Shown here: positions 1 to 6,724 of the stretch, piece after piece | How the letters are laid out: each line of letters opens with the position of its first letter | How positions within the stretch are numbered: position 1 is the stretch's first letter | Made by a program: the position numbers and the translations under genes | The notes under the pieces: generated by a model | The model's database searches: none | Seen by the model: the letters and a program-made list of their open reading frames with translations, nothing else | What the model was told of the DNA's origin: nothing | IMG/VR virus record: IMGVR_UViG_3300044644_001860 | Coordinates: 62,001 to 126,000 of that record | DNA from: a virus | Direction: 5' to 3' (one strand) | Length of the DNA stretch: 64,000 nucleotides

Positions 1-9
1 CACTCCTCG

Positions 10-55
10 GCCTGCGTATGCCAACAGCCCTGCAAGGCTGCAAAAATACGTAGGC
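10..55 (+). other. Hairpin of unknown role at window edge
   Basis: A 10-bp stem (10-19 with 46-55, one G-U) encloses a second stem AGCC/GGCT. It lies 90 bases before tRNA-Lys in a stretch without a credible ORF. It may be the tail of a structured RNA that begins outside the window, or chance. Confidence 0.3.
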
Positions 56-144
56 AGGCACGCCTGTGGTTGCAGCCGCAGTTTGGAAAGTCGCGCGCGT
101 TATCGGGTTTCTCGGTGACGAAGTGTGGCGGCAGTGTCAGTCTC

Positions 145-218
145 GCCCCTTTAGCTCAGTTGGTTAGAGCATCGGACTTTTAATCCGTTGGTCCTAGGTT
201 CGAATCCTAGAAGGGGCA
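145..218 (+). tRNA. tRNA-Lys(TTT)
   Basis: The acceptor GCCCCTT (145-151) pairs fully with AAGGGGC (211-217), followed by discriminator A and no encoded CCA. The D-arm, anticodon loop CTTTTAA and T-loop TTCGAAT are canonical. The outer pair of the anticodon stem is a T-T mismatch. Confidence 0.95.
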
Positions 219-256
219 ATGGTTCAGTTGTTTTTTCACATCAAGGAGGGCGTGAA

Positions 257-466
257 ATGAACTGGTTAATTATGTTGCTGATGTCGATCGTTGTGCCGGT
301 CGTCCAGCCTGTCGTTCAGCAAGGAGTGCAGAACGTTCAGGTCCGCGTTGCGCAACGCATGCAACAACAGGCGGTCAAGCCCGTACAGCCCGCGGTCGTT
401 TTTCATAACGGTCAGTGGTGGAAGTACGAGCAGGGCCAATGGTGGGTGTGGCAGGAACGCAGATGA
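257..466 (+). CDS. Small membrane-anchored protein, unknown function
   Basis: 69 aa. The ATG at 257 is chosen because AAGGAGGG lies just upstream; an in-frame extension would run into tRNA-Lys. The N-terminus (MNWLIMLLMSIVVPVV) is a hydrophobic anchor or signal. The middle is Gln/Val-rich and the C-terminus carries repeated WW motifs (GQWWKYEQGQWWVW). The stop overlaps the next start as ATGA, so the two are translationally coupled. I do not recognise the family. Confidence 0.6.
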   Translation: MNWLIMLLMSIVVPVVQPVVQQGVQNVQVRVAQRMQQQAVKPVQPAVVFHNGQWWKYEQGQWWVWQERR

Positions 467-747
467 CGAACTTTGAGTATCCGGTGGAAGAGTGGTTCAC
501 CGGACAGTACGCAGACATCCCAATCCATATGCAGGAGACGATCAAACGGTACGTGATTGAAAAAGTCAGGCCGGGTGATTTTCTTTCTGCTATCATCACG
601 AACGATCTCCGCGGCGCCGTTAACTACGCGGACGCCGACAACCTAGCCCGGATCAAGTTGTATGTGCAGTGGTTTTACAACCGCGCGCCAGCAATTTGCT
701 CGGGTAGCAAGGAAGCGATGACCAACTGGCTTTCGGGTAACGCGTAA
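463..747 (+). CDS. Hypothetical protein
   Basis: 94 aa, starting at the ATG that overlaps the previous stop (ATGA). Soluble and mixed alpha/beta in composition (MTNFEYPVEEWFTGQYADIP at the start), with no motif I recognise. It ends eight bases before the tRNA-Leu acceptor stem, so both are probably on one transcript. Confidence 0.6.
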   Translation: MTNFEYPVEEWFTGQYADIPIHMQETIKRYVIEKVRPGDFLSAIITNDLRGAVNYADADNLARIKLYVQWFYNRAPAICSGSKEAMTNWLSGNA

Positions 748-754
748 ACCCGTC

Positions 755-839
755 GGGGTTGTGGCGAAATGGCAGACGCAGCGGACTTAAAATCCGCTGG
801 GAAGTAATTCCCGTGTGGGTTCGAGTCCCACCTCCCCCA
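755..839 (+). tRNA. tRNA-Leu(TAA)
   Basis: A class II tRNA. The D-arm has the leucine-type sequence GGCGAAATGGCAGACGC, the anticodon loop is CTTAAAA, and there is a long variable arm GGGAAGTAATTCCC before T-loop TTCGAGT. The acceptor as read (GGGGTTG with CTCCCCC) has two mismatches near its base, so the 5' end or folding there is slightly uncertain. Confidence 0.88.
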
Positions 840-957
840 ATGATGATGACGATACACCGAAGTCGCCGGTCTTGTGTTCTGCAGTTTACTTCCTGACCTG
901 CGGAACACGAGCGTACGTTGCGCTCGCCGGCGATTTCTTTTTTCTATTGGAGCTCCC

Positions 958-1212
958 ATGAACAAGTGTCCGGAATGCAATGCCAGCCTCGACGGCGGCG
1001 GGATTTTTGAGACCTTGCGACCACAAGACTGGTGCGCACACATGGACGACGACGAATTGCGCAAATATGTGGAAGACCACTACGGCGCCGTCGATGCGCG
1101 ATTCAGCCGGGTTATTGGTGTCGAGTACCGCGGGCGTTACGACGGTGTGTGGGAATGGCGTTGCCCTGACTGTGCGGCAACGTGGCCTAGATTCGCGGAA
1201 GGGAAACGATGA
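958..1212 (+). CDS. Small zinc-ribbon-like protein
   Basis: 84 aa from the ATG at 958, which follows TTGGAG; the longer in-frame reading lacks a ribosome site. CPEC near the N-terminus and CPDC near the C-terminus form a CxxC...CxxC zinc-ribbon pattern. Acidic middle. The stop overlaps the next start as ATGA. Function unknown. Confidence 0.65.
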   Translation: MNKCPECNASLDGGGIFETLRPQDWCAHMDDDELRKYVEDHYGAVDARFSRVIGVEYRGRYDGVWEWRCPDCAATWPRFAEGKR

Positions 1213-1508
1213 GTTTTTTACACCAGAAATACGCGTTTCGAGAAGGGTGCTGTACGACCACGCTGGTCGACGCAGAAACTACGCGCAACACGCTGCGTGT
1301 TGATGGCCCGTGTTTTTACTGCAAAGAGCCGCAATCTGTCACGGTTCCGGCGGAAGCGCTTATTCGGTTTGGGCAGGGCGATTTCGCTCAAAACTGTTTT
1401 CCAAACCTAACCCCGGGACAGCGCGAGTTCTTGATATCCGGGATTTGTGACCCGTGCTGGGATCAGATGTTTGGAGCCGATGAAGAAGATGAGGAACCTG
1501 ACGCCTAG
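1209..1508 (+). CDS. Hypothetical cysteine-pair protein
   Basis: 99 aa, coupled to the preceding gene by an ATGA overlap. CFYC (about residues 36-39) and CDPC (about 83-86) form another CxxC...CxxC candidate zinc site, and the C-terminus is very acidic (ADEEDEEPDA). Two successive small zinc-binding candidates suggest a pair acting together, but no function can be assigned. Confidence 0.65.
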   Translation: MSFLHQKYAFREGCCTTTLVDAETTRNTLRVDGPCFYCKEPQSVTVPAEALIRFGQGDFAQNCFPNLTPGQREFLISGICDPCWDQMFGADEEDEEPDA

Positions 1509-1517
1509 GAGATCGAC

Positions 1518-1895
1518 ATGGCAGAGGAAGAAACAGTTGATCGGTTTGGATGGCGCAATTCCCACAAAGACTCGCCTGCAATGGGGCAGGAAGTCTACTA
1601 TTTCGGTCCCAACATAGGGATCGGAATCGGTCGGTACTCATACGAGGAAAACCGGTCATTTCGGCCGTATTCTTACGATGAAGCCGGCGTAAAAGTATAT
1701 GACGACAAAGAGGTCGGGCTTTGTCCGCACATATTTACCAACAATAAATGGGGCGTGGTGGACGCGTGCGACGCCCCGCGATGGCAACCGTATGACCCAG
1801 AACGCGCCAAAAGCTGGTCGCCTATGCCGCCAGTCGGATATATCCGTCAAATCGTGCACGATCTCGACGCAATAACATATGTCGACGAGAAGTAA
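1518..1895 (+). CDS. Hypothetical protein
   Basis: 125 aa, ATG preceded by GGAGATCGAC. Tyr/Trp/Pro-rich soluble protein with an aromatic middle (YYFGPNIGIGIGRYSY) and no recognised domain. It continues the run of small plus-strand genes between tRNAs. Confidence 0.65.
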   Translation: MAEEETVDRFGWRNSHKDSPAMGQEVYYFGPNIGIGIGRYSYEENRSFRPYSYDEAGVKVYDDKEVGLCPHIFTNNKWGVVDACDAPRWQPYDPERAKSWSPMPPVGYIRQIVHDLDAITYVDEK

Positions 1896-1913
1896 CAACA
1901 GAAAGAAGGTAAG

Positions 1914-2108
1914 ATGCCAGAAAATGTTTTTCTTTTTCAGCTGTTAACAGCGGCTGAAAAAAATATGCGCGAGGCTCTGGAGCCTTTGCAGAGTTTCGAG
2001 GCCGATGCTAAACAAAAAGATTCGCCGGCTGCGGTTCGTGGAAGGATCGCAGCAGACGCGATACGCGCGGCGTTGTTCGCGTTGCAGACAGTCAAGGCGG
2101 GAGCATGA
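1914..2108 (+). CDS. Small helical protein, unknown
   Basis: 64 aa, ATG at 1914 after AGAAAGAAGGTAAG. Predominantly helix-forming and Ala-rich (PENVFLFQLLTAAEKNMREA), with no recognised family. It stops five bases before tRNA-Val. Confidence 0.6.
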   Translation: MPENVFLFQLLTAAEKNMREALEPLQSFEADAKQKDSPAAVRGRIAADAIRAALFALQTVKAGA

Positions 2109-2112
2109 ACAA

Positions 2113-2186
2113 AGCCGCATAGCTCAATTGGTCAGAGCACCTCGTTTACACCGAGGGGGTTGGGGGTTCGAGTCCCTCTGCGGCTA
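2113..2186 (+). tRNA. tRNA-Val(TAC)
   Basis: The acceptor AGCCGCA (2113-2119) pairs perfectly with TGCGGCT (2179-2185), discriminator A. The D-arm GCTC...GAGC, anticodon stem CTCG/CGAG region with anticodon TAC, and T-loop TTCGAGT are all present. No encoded CCA. Confidence 0.93.
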
Positions 2187-2253
2187 TTAAACCCGGTGTG
2201 GGGCGCATCACGTGTTTTCAGGCACACCACTGAAAACAATCATGGAGGATTCT

Positions 2254-2631
2254 ATGGTCCGCAGTTTGCTGTGTCTGTTTTTGGTGGTGTCTGCCTTCAC
2301 GGTCGAAGCAGCGCCACGGCGTCGTAGTTACACCTACACAACCCCGAGCACGTCATCGATGCCGCGCGTGTCAAGCTACACGTCAAGCTCGATGCCGGTT
2401 CATTCCAGTGGCGGCACTTCTTCCGCTCAGGGCGTTGCCGAGATGATGGCGTCTCGGGGCGTCATGCAGCATTTCGGAGGCAACTCCGGATATGAAGGGG
2501 TCGGCACCGGATCGACGCCGGAACAGGCACTCGGCAATTGCTGCTATTCCAATAGCGGCATGGCTGTTGTTGATCAGGGCGTAGCCTGCGGCCGCAACGG
2601 CCGCTGGTACGCCTGCAAGCGTTACCGCTAG
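2254..2631 (+). CDS. Secreted Ser-rich protein
   Basis: 125 aa. The ATG at 2254 is chosen over upstream candidates because GGAGG lies nine bases before it. The first 20 residues form a signal peptide (MVRSLLCLFLVVSAFTVEAA). A low-complexity Ser/Thr/Tyr stretch follows, then a small C-terminal domain with paired cysteines (NCCYSNSG, GVACGRNGRWYACKRYR). Likely exported; function unknown. Confidence 0.65.
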   Translation: MVRSLLCLFLVVSAFTVEAAPRRRSYTYTTPSTSSMPRVSSYTSSSMPVHSSGGTSSAQGVAEMMASRGVMQHFGGNSGYEGVGTGSTPEQALGNCCYSNSGMAVVDQGVACGRNGRWYACKRYR

Positions 2632-2638
2632 GCCCACT

Positions 2639-2677
2639 GGCGGGCGCTGGAGGAAGCCCAAGCCTCTGGCGCCCGCC
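2639..2677 (+). other. 15-bp hairpin ahead of tRNA-Ile
   Basis: GGCGGGCG/CGCCCGCC continues into a second 7-bp block, with the loop AAGCCCAAG. It has no U-tract, so it is more likely a processing site or insulator than an intrinsic terminator. It separates the secreted-protein gene from tRNA-Ile. Confidence 0.5.
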
Positions 2678-2681
2678 TCAC

Positions 2682-2757
2682 GGGGCGTAAGGTAAGCCGG
2701 TTGCATCCAGCACTCTTATAAGGTGCCCATAGGTAGGTTCGACTCCTACACGCCCTA
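2682..2757 (+). tRNA. tRNA-Ile(TAT)
   Basis: The acceptor GGGGCGT (2682-2688) pairs with ACGCCCT (2750-2756, one G-U). The anticodon stem GCACT/GGTGC holds loop CTTATAA (anticodon TAT), and the T-arm is GTAGG-TTCGACT-CCTAC. The D-stem is poor (two pairs). Most bacteria read AUA with a lysidine-modified CAT anticodon, so a TAT tRNA would read AUA directly. Confidence 0.75.
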
Positions 2758-2776
2758 CTCACACTCGGAGACTGCG

Positions 2777-3202
2777 ATGAGTGACGTTCTAGTCGACATT
2801 CAGGAAGAGTACGGCTACCAGCATTGGTGGCTGCTCTGCACAGAAAAAGAATTTGCAGATATTTGCCGGCGCTGGCAGACTATGAAAAACCTATGCTGTT
2901 TGGTGCCGGTAGACCTCGTGTTTCCCGGCGCCCGTGGACAGTTTAATCAATGGCCGCCGGAGGCCGCCTGCAAATCACGGGTAGAAAATGCCCGCGTAGT
3001 CCGCGCGCATGTACATCAGCACGACGATTCGTGGCTGGATGGCGTCACGTACAACATACCGGTCAGCGCCGACGAAAATGACGACTCTTTCGAGATTGAC
3101 GGCGTGGTGTACACTGGCGAGCAAATCATAGCGTTGCTCGCCGAGTCGCGCGCCAAGCGCACGGCAGACTATTTCGCGCTTCATCCGGAGGACGCGGGGT
3201 GA
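2777..3202 (+). CDS. Hypothetical acidic protein
   Basis: 141 aa. The ATG at 2777 is chosen: GGAG lies at the correct distance, and the longer in-frame reading would overlap tRNA-Ile. Acidic soluble protein (MSDVLVDIQEEYGYQHWWLL at the start) with no recognised motif. Its stop overlaps the next GTG as GTGA. Confidence 0.65.
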   Translation: MSDVLVDIQEEYGYQHWWLLCTEKEFADICRRWQTMKNLCCLVPVDLVFPGARGQFNQWPPEAACKSRVENARVVRAHVHQHDDSWLDGVTYNIPVSADENDDSFEIDGVVYTGEQIIALLAESRAKRTADYFALHPEDAG

Positions 3203-3477
3203 AACTCTTGCTTTGCCCGGAATGTTCTGACATATTCAACCTGCAAGCACACGTTAAAATGTGCAGCTGCGGGCAAACGCGTGGTCAGTACATTGACAAT
3301 ATAAATGCTGTCTACTCTGGGGGTATACCTCTGGGGTTCGCTAACACCACGTTTCTTGAGGCGGTTGCAAATCAGCCTCAAGCTGGTGACGGCAAAACGT
3401 TTACTGCGTTTGTGATTCCTGTTATGTGTCCCACTTTCAAGGAGCTACCCGATGGCCTTTCGAAGAGTGAACGCTGA
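3199..3477 (+). CDS. Small zinc-ribbon-like protein
   Basis: 92 aa, GTG start within a GTGA overlap. An N-terminal CPEC and CSCG about 15 residues apart form a rubredoxin-like knuckle pair; the rest is unassigned. The end overlaps the next gene by 26 bases in another frame. Confidence 0.6.
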   Translation: MKLLLCPECSDIFNLQAHVKMCSCGQTRGQYIDNINAVYSGGIPLGFANTTFLEAVANQPQAGDGKTFTAFVIPVMCPTFKELPDGLSKSER

Positions 3478-3619
3478 GCAGTATGTCGAGCTGTGTAACT
3501 TCTGCATGGAGAATGACATCGCCTACGAGCTAAAAACGCTCGACAAGACGACGTTGCTCTTCGGGCTCGACCGACGATTCTGGCATGCGATTGACTACGG
3601 AGCGCTCGCGTGCGTGTAG
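3452..3619 (+). CDS. Small protein, unknown
   Basis: 55 aa (MAFRRVNAEQYVELCNFCME at the start). AAGGAG lies ten bases before the ATG. It begins inside the end of the preceding gene and stops three bases before tRNA-Glu. CNFC is one CxxC pair. No family recognised. Confidence 0.6.
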   Translation: MAFRRVNAEQYVELCNFCMENDIAYELKTLDKTTLLFGLDRRFWHAIDYGALACV

Positions 3620-3622
3620 TTA

Positions 3623-3695
3623 GGCCCCATCGTCTAGAGGCCTAGGACACCACCCTTTCACGGTGGATACTGGGGTTCGAATCCCCATGGGGTCA
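3623..3695 (+). tRNA. tRNA-Glu(TTC)
   Basis: The acceptor GGCCCCA (3623-3629) pairs with TGGGGTC (3688-3694, one G-U), discriminator A. The anticodon loop is CTTTCAC, and the D-loop has the glutamate-type CGTCTAGAGGCC. The T-loop is TTCGAAT. Confidence 0.94.
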
Positions 3696-3729
3696 GTGGT
3701 TCGATTTTCTTTAACAACAAAGGTTTCCC

Positions 3730-3888
3730 GTGAAAAGCCAGTATTTTTTCATCGCTGCCGCAGGGCTGAGTTTTGTCTTCAGTGTTAGTCTCTGGTTTGC
3801 CGGAGAGACTGATTTGAATCGGCAGCAGGCCCTTTTCGTAGGGCTGTGGGTGCCTAGTATCTTGGGTCTGGGGACACTCTTAAAGTGA
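3730..3888 (+). CDS. Two-helix small membrane protein
   Basis: 52 aa from a GTG start. It has two hydrophobic segments (FFIAAAGLSFVFSVSLWF and ALFVGLWVPSILGLGTLL) joined by a short polar hairpin. The stop overlaps the next GTG start (GTGA). It could be an accessory membrane-acting protein; unassigned. Confidence 0.55.
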   Translation: MKSQYFFIAAAGLSFVFSVSLWFAGETDLNRQQALFVGLWVPSILGLGTLLK

Positions 3889-3986
3889 CTAACTTCACGA
3901 TTTTCATCGTCGGAATTATCGTGACACTGATAACAGGAATGGGCGTTCTGCTCAGTCTTGTGTCCATTGGGTACAAAAAAAAGTAA
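3885..3986 (+). CDS. Single-helix micro membrane protein
   Basis: 33 aa, GTG start overlapping the previous stop. One long hydrophobic helix (FTIFIVGIIVTLITGMGVLL) with a Lys-rich tail (YKKK), so probably inserted with the C-terminus in the cytoplasm. The pair 3730/3885 reads as a coupled membrane duo. Confidence 0.5.
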   Translation: MTNFTIFIVGIIVTLITGMGVLLSLVSIGYKKK

Positions 3987-4000
3987 GTATCTTCTGGCGT

Positions 4001-4074
4001 GACTCGGTAGCCCAACTGGCAGAGGCGCAGGATTTAGGTTCCTGTTGTTGTGGGTTCGACTCCCACCCGGGTCA
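4001..4074 (+). tRNA. tRNA with TAG anticodon (Leu, short variable loop)
   Basis: The acceptor GACTCGG pairs with CCGGGTC (one G-U). The anticodon stem CAGGA/TCCTG holds loop TTTAGGT, giving TAG, which reads the Leu codon CUA. The variable region is only about five bases, whereas bacterial tRNA-Leu normally has a long variable arm; T-arm GTGGG-TTCGACT-CCCAC. The fold is clear, but the charging identity is less certain. Confidence 0.85.
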
Positions 4075-4100
4075 TTGGTCTTTTTCTATAGGAGCGCATT

Positions 4101-4412
4101 ATGCGTATTTGGCTCGATGACGTTCGGCCCATGCCGGCTGAGTGGGACGTATGGCTCAGGACAGCCGAACAAGCTATTCTGGCTATCAAGCTTGGCGGCG
4201 TGACGGCTATTTCACTGGACCACGATCTCGGCGACGAGTCTGCTAAGACCGGCTACGACGTGGCGAAGTTCATCGAAGAAGGAGCCTTTAAGGATACAAT
4301 AGCTCCCATAGAAATCTACGTCCACACCGCAAACGCGGCGGGCAGACAAAACATCATCCGTTCGATTCGCAAAGCCGAGAAGTTTTGGCATGAGCGACTC
4401 ACGCGGACTTGA
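4101..4412 (+). CDS. Cyclic-phosphate processing receiver-like protein
   Basis: 103 aa, ATG after TATAGGAGCGCATT. The N-terminal RIWLDDVRPMP, the central TAISLDHDLGDE and the C-terminal IEIYVHTANAAGR match the compact receiver-like domain proposed to process 2',3'-cyclic phosphate RNA ends in RNA-repair contexts. The acidic pair near the N-terminus and the SLDHDLG loop are the expected active-site elements. It sits between tRNA-Leu(TAG) and tmRNA, which fits an RNA-maintenance role. The function is inferred from family knowledge. Confidence 0.7.
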   Translation: MRIWLDDVRPMPAEWDVWLRTAEQAILAIKLGGVTAISLDHDLGDESAKTGYDVAKFIEEGAFKDTIAPIEIYVHTANAAGRQNIIRSIRKAEKFWHERLTRT

Positions 4413-4535
4413 CGATTCGCTTCGGCAAAAACGGTGCTCTGATAGTTGGTAGAGCTTAATTGCGTTCAGCCCTAGTCGGTGTGTTTTCCTCCTTTCTTAA
4501 CACCGGCCAAAAAATGCAGCCGTTTTCTCTTACTC

Positions 4536-4882
4536 GGGGGCGTACTGGTATCGACAGGATAAAGAAGGTAAAGACTGCGTGTCGTGGTTGATCGGGTGGC
4601 CACGTTAAAACTCGATTATGTTTCTAGCTGGCGCACATGCACCGGCCCTCGCTGCCTGACCTAGGTTAGGTGGTGAGTGGGGCGTCCTGAGCCCCATCGC
4701 CCAATCAGGATGACGCCGATAATCGGCTGATCTGGCCCAGCAAGAAAGGGCAAGATGGTGGTAGCCCACCTGACGCCGATAATCGGCTAACTTTGGCAGT
4801 AGTGTAAACAACAACTGCCTACACACGTAGACGTTTTTACTAGGCATATCTCTGGACGCGGGTTCGACTCCCGCCGCCTCCA
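4536..4882 (+). ncRNA. ssrA: tmRNA (one-piece)
   Basis: The 5' GGGGGCG pairs with 3' CGCCTCC to give a 7-bp acceptor, discriminator A, CCA not encoded. The 5' end continues TACTGGTATCGACAGG, the tmRNA signature, and the 3' T-arm is GCGGG-TTCGACT-CCCGC. Ninety-one bases from the 5' end lies the tag frame GCT...GCC TGA (4627-4659), encoding AGAHAPALAA, which ends in the classic ALAA degron. Two near-identical pseudoknot segments (TGACGCCGATAATCGGCT, about 4709 and 4770) follow. It would rescue stalled ribosomes and tag nascent proteins for proteolysis. Confidence 0.95.
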
Positions 4883-4885
4883 CTG

Positions 4886-4946
4886 CACTACCGCGCTTTG
4901 ACTGCATGGGTAAAACCCTAAGTCAAAGCGCGGTAGTGTTTTTTTT
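4886..4946 (+). terminator. Strong intrinsic terminator after tmRNA
   Basis: A perfect 18-bp stem (4886-4903 with 4921-4938) is followed by eight T. It begins four bases after the tmRNA discriminator, so it also defines the 3' end of the tmRNA precursor. Confidence 0.93.
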
Positions 4947-4951
4947 GTACT

Positions 4952-4981
4952 CCCATCGGCAACGTGCCGGTGGGTTTTTTT
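4952..4981 (+). terminator. Second tandem intrinsic terminator
   Basis: A ten-pair stem CCCATCGGCA/TGCCGGTGGG with a three-base loop, then seven T. It is a back-up for the preceding terminator and isolates the tmRNA unit from the next gene. Confidence 0.9.
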
Positions 4982-5018
4982 GTTGATTATCTTTCCCCAG
5001 CAGAAGGAGTTGCTGCAA

Positions 5019-5651
5019 ATGGCAACGAAGGCACGGAGTAAGAAGTCGCGGATTGCCAATAAGACCGCGATCAAGAAGAAGCAGACGGCCACGAGCGTGA
5101 GCCGTATCGATGTCACGAAGGTGGCGACAGGACTTGTGGCGCAGATCACCGCGGCGCTGAAGCGCTTCGGCAAGGTCGACCATCACAAGCTCCGGACGAC
5201 TGTTTACGCTAACCGCGAGGTGGCGCTGAACATTCTGCCTGCGCACGTGCGAGGTGCTTCCAAGCGTGTGGACAACTCTTGTCCGGTCGCGAGGGCGCTG
5301 CTCGCGTCGCCGCTTGGTCAGTGGATCACCGACGCACATGTCGGTAATACCACTGTGCGTGTTTGGAACGCGGCTGTTCCAGACTTGGAGGTTAAGTTCC
5401 TGTTGTCCCCTGAGTTGATGTACGCTGTAAAGGCGTGGGATCGGCCGAACGGAAAGTGGGAACTTGATCCCGGAGTGTACTGGCTGCACTCGTACCCGCG
5501 ATCGCTCCGACGTGGTTACGTGGCGCGTGAGCCGCGGACCTATTCAGAATCGGGTCCTCGTGTCCGCACGGCGATGCGGCATATCACGCGTCTCAACGAC
5601 GTGCGGCGCGCGATGGCTTTGTCGGATGTCAAGATGACCAAGAAGCGCTAA
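5019..5651 (+). CDS. Basic protein, unknown
   Basis: 210 aa, ATG at 5019 with AGAAGGAG upstream; the in-frame extension would start inside the terminator. The N-terminal 30 residues are very Lys/Arg/Ala-rich (MATKARSKKSRIANKTAIKK), typical of nucleic-acid binding tails. The remaining ~170 residues form a soluble basic domain without recognised motif. DNA or RNA binding is only suggested by charge. Confidence 0.65.
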   Translation: MATKARSKKSRIANKTAIKKKQTATSVSRIDVTKVATGLVAQITAALKRFGKVDHHKLRTTVYANREVALNILPAHVRGASKRVDNSCPVARALLASPLGQWITDAHVGNTTVRVWNAAVPDLEVKFLLSPELMYAVKAWDRPNGKWELDPGVYWLHSYPRSLRRGYVAREPRTYSESGPRVRTAMRHITRLNDVRRAMALSDVKMTKKR

Positions 5652-5667
5652 ACTCTAGCGCACTGAA

Positions 5668-5766
5668 AACAAGCTCCGCTGCTGGAAAGCGACTCAGCCA
5701 CCGAGTTGTCAGGTAAAATCGCCCCGTACAGGGGCACAGGGACAACCAGCGGATACTTGTTTTTTT
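5668..5766 (+). ncRNA. Candidate small structured RNA with U-tract end
   Basis: AACAAG...CCGCT (5668-5682) pairs with AGCGG...CTTGTT (5748-5761), closing a domain that holds GACTC/GAGTT and GCCCC-GTACA-GGGGC hairpins. A seven-T run follows the closing stem, so transcription would end there. It lies just before the HAD gene and could also be a leader or attenuator of it. No known riboswitch consensus is recognised. Confidence 0.5.
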
Positions 5767-5783
5767 AACTACTGGAGCCAAGC

Positions 5784-6242
5784 ATGGACAAGCTGCTGTT
5801 TCTTGATGTCGATGGTGTGCTTAACAACGCCCGAATATTACGCGCAGAAAGTATTTTTGGGCTCGGTTGCAAGCAATTGAGTCTTCTAAAGCTTATCGTA
5901 GCTAACACTTGTTGTGAAATCGTACTCTCGTCAACGTGGCGACTGAACGACGAGCATAGAGAAGCGCTGCGTAACGCTTTTGAAGAACACTTAATACCTA
6001 TGTGGATCGGGCAAACGCCTGATTTGGGCATTTGCATGCGTCGTGACGAGATACTTTCGTGGATGATTGGGCATGAGGCGCCGGCCAAAGTCGTTATTCT
6101 CGACGACGACAAGGACGCAATGCTGGTAAACGCGCCAGAACGCTTCCGAGAACGGCTTTTTGTGCACACTAACTTCGATCATGGTCTTACGTTAGACCAC
6201 GCGGAGGCGATTTTGGAGTTTTTTAAGGAGGACTGTAAGTGA
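5784..6242 (+). CDS. HAD-family phosphatase, RNA-repair type
   Basis: 152 aa. Motif I is FLDVDGVLN (residues 6-14), motif II LSSTWR, and the acidic motif IV ILDDDKDAM. This compact HAD form (Asp nucleophile, SSTWR) is the type linked to RNA end repair phosphatases. The acid/base Asp of motif I is D10. The stop overlaps the next GTG (GTGA). Together with the genes at 4101 and 9684 it suggests RNA end processing; a general phosphatase remains possible. Confidence 0.75.
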   Translation: MDKLLFLDVDGVLNNARILRAESIFGLGCKQLSLLKLIVANTCCEIVLSSTWRLNDEHREALRNAFEEHLIPMWIGQTPDLGICMRRDEILSWMIGHEAPAKVVILDDDKDAMLVNAPERFRERLFVHTNFDHGLTLDHAEAILEFFKEDCK

Positions 6243-6451
6243 TTATGCGTCATTTAGAGGCAATGATTCTGCAAGAGCGCGGCGACAACCGAAATCTGCT
6301 CGCGGAAATCAAAGAAAAGCTGTCTCCTGAGTCGCAGGAACGGCTTTTCCGCCTTTTCCAAGACCATGAGCACGAGATTGGCCGCCTGAAAAGGAAAGCC
6401 AGCATGACTTCGGCAGCAATCGCGAGTCATCTGGCTGGTTTTGGACGCTGA
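6239..6451 (+). CDS. Small helical protein
   Basis: 70 aa from the GTG at 6239, seven bases after AGGAGG and overlapping the previous stop; the ATG at 6245 is too far from that site. Highly charged and helical (coiled-coil-like ERLFRLFQDHEHEIGRLKRK). Translationally coupled to the HAD gene, so perhaps a partner of it; function unknown. Confidence 0.6.
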   Translation: MIMRHLEAMILQERGDNRNLLAEIKEKLSPESQERLFRLFQDHEHEIGRLKRKASMTSAAIASHLAGFGR

Positions 6452-6466
6452 AAAGCAGTGTTTTGA

Positions 6467-6546
6467 CGTAACTCCTTATCGCGCAGTAGTTTACGACCGC
6501 TGGCATATGCTATTTGTCGTAAATGTCTGTGCGGTAAGGAGTTACG
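6467..6546 (+). ncRNA. Long near-perfect hairpin RNA
   Basis: Bases 6467-6486 pair with 6527-6546 over 20 bp (two G-U). A 3x3 internal loop follows, then 8 more pairs (6490-6497 with 6516-6523) around a loop containing GCATATGC. No ORF explains it. A T7 run about 25 bases downstream (6572-6579) may end the transcript. It could be a stable RNA, an RNase III site, or the end of the preceding mRNA. Confidence 0.5.
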
Positions 6547-6626
6547 CAAAATACACCAAACGCAACGATCCGTTTTTTTAGCTAATAGCGCCCCTGTATA
6601 CTCATTTGTTTACACAGGAGGGCGCT

Positions 6627-6698
6627 ATGGATACCTGCAGCTTCGATTTTGAGGACATTATGTCCTTCCTGTTCGACGACGACTGGGACGCCGAATAG
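6627..6698 (+). CDS. Acidic micro-protein
   Basis: 23 aa (MDTCSFDFEDIMSFLFDDDW at the start). AGGAGG lies seven bases before the ATG and the unit follows the T-tract/AGCTAATAGCGC element, so it looks expressed. Eight of 23 residues are acidic. Small acidic phage peptides are often inhibitors of host enzymes, but here that is only a guess. Confidence 0.5.
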   Translation: MDTCSFDFEDIMSFLFDDDWDAE

Positions 6699-6724
6699 CC
6701 CTAAATACCCCCTATGGCGAATAG

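Noticed and set aside
4433-4510. Possible extra tRNA (D-arm-like GCTC...GAGC at 4436)
   Set aside because: No T-arm or acceptor pairing follows; the segment instead contains an unrelated 8-bp hairpin near 4476-4507. At best it is a tRNA remnant.
5019-5651. Homology to a named DNA-binding family for the basic protein
   Set aside because: Only charge supports DNA binding; no motif is recognised, so no family was named.
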